Source: a bacterium
GTDB lineage: Bacteria > Patescibacteriota > Minisyncoccia > CAIUEV01
DNA: 48,628 nucleotides
Assembly (NCBI GenBank): GCA_021779915.1
Contig: JAJXZR010000002.1
Coordinates: forward strand, 1-48,628
Direction of reading: 5' to 3'
The position numbers and the translations under genes are program-made. Below, piece by piece: positions 48,503-48,628 of this stretch (within the stretch, counting starts at the first letter, position 1; every line of letters begins with the position of its first letter). The notes under the pieces were generated by a model, which made no database searches, was not told the origin of the DNA, and was given only the letters and a program-made list of their open reading frames with translations.

Positions 48503-48628
48503 TTATTTTAATAATATCATTTTACGTGAATATATTTTCCCGGCAGTGCGCAAAGTATAAATATATACCCCAGAAGAAACTGTTCTATTATTATCATCTT
48601 TTCCATTCCATACAGCTCGATGTTCGCC
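48503..48628 (-). CDS. C-terminal fragment of a FlgD-Ig-like surface protein (cut by window edge)
   Basis: This is not in the ORF track. The minus-strand frame open from the right edge encodes 41 residues ending in TAA at 48503: HRAVWNGKDDNNRTVSSGVY, then IYTLRTAGKIYSRKMILLK. This matches the FlgD-Ig C-terminal module (W-x-G-x-D-x-x-x-x-x-V-x-S-G-x-Y-x-Y), often found at the ends of large secreted proteins and reminiscent of C-terminal sorting domains. The rest of the gene lies outside the window. Confidence 0.7.
   Translation of the reverse strand, partial: GEHRAVWNGKDDNNRTVSSGVYIYTLRTAGKIYSRKMILLK

Noticed and set aside
1-48628. Recoded UGA (Gracilibacteria/Absconditabacteria type code)
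   Set aside because: UGA ends several clear genes followed by terminators, and no in-frame UGA is needed inside conserved proteins.

Overview
The window looks like a chromosome segment from a Candidate Phyla Radiation (Patescibacteria) bacterium, probably Parcubacteria-like. This is an inference from several signs: DNA of moderate to low GC; mostly short proteins; core genes (tuf, rpsJ, rplJ, rplL, rpoD, dprA) with no visible Shine-Dalgarno; several small VirB2/TrbC-like pilins; DUF5661-like and bPH-like membrane proteins; and many orphan envelope proteins. TGA behaves as a stop (it ends the genes at 6725, 7417 and 9395), so the recoded CPR lineages are excluded. No rRNA, CRISPR array or transposase was seen.

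Layout. 1-440: a palindromic repeat, tRNA-Ser(CGA) and its terminator. 439-5936: an unusual cluster of aminoacyl-tRNA-synthetase relatives. On the plus strand are an AsnRS/AspRS catalytic core without an anticodon domain, a MccF-like S66 peptidase (the family that destroys aminoacyl-adenylate antibiotics) and a SAM methyltransferase. Converging on them from the minus strand is a coupled pair made of an editing-less AlaRS core and a degenerate AlaRS paralogue. This is my best candidate for an undescribed system. 6350-11610: an accessory region with three small membrane-protein genes that share one promoter architecture and one post-terminator element, a membrane-protein/XRE-regulator pair with palindromic operators, a BRO/DinD-like protein, and a restriction-modification pair with a MutH/Sau3AI-type nuclease. 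11716-13542: secreted proteins and a lipoprotein.

13779-17962 (minus): tuf-rpsJ-rplC-rplD-rplW-rplB, which ends at a terminator right after rplB. 18331-23666: a GT-C membrane protein, a pseudopilin, rplJ-rplL behind a structured leader, and dprA. 23701-25275: a 2-oxoacid:ferredoxin oxidoreductase beta subunit flanked by long inverted repeats, and a thioredoxin-fold protein. 25579-36524: a GT4, tRNA-Leu, envelope proteins, an [FeFe]-hydrogenase, tRNA-Thr and thioredoxin. 36623-41311 (minus): three T4SS-type pilins, a fourth related membrane protein, khpA, a type IV pilin, rpoD and a DksA-type protein. 41440-48473: surface polysaccharide genes (GT-C, GT4, O-antigen ligase-like, WecA/MraY-like), a DUF5661-like protein and tsaE. 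A FlgD-like C-terminal fragment runs off the right edge.

Working together, the ferredoxin-dependent oxidoreductase and [FeFe]-hydrogenase imply anaerobic, H2-evolving fermentation. Pilins and dprA suggest DNA uptake or surface appendages. The glycosyltransferases suggest an elaborate surface polymer.

Intergenic DNA is heavily populated by small palindromic repeats. Family 1 has GTGTCAT...ATGACAC ends, and one copy is translated inside a gene. Family 2 consists of about 120-bp double-hairpin elements that abut stop codons. A third family flanks porB in opposite orientations. Two copies of a roughly 41-nt double hairpin sit inside duplicated tRNA 3' ends. All assignments are by eye from sequence; no database searches were run.
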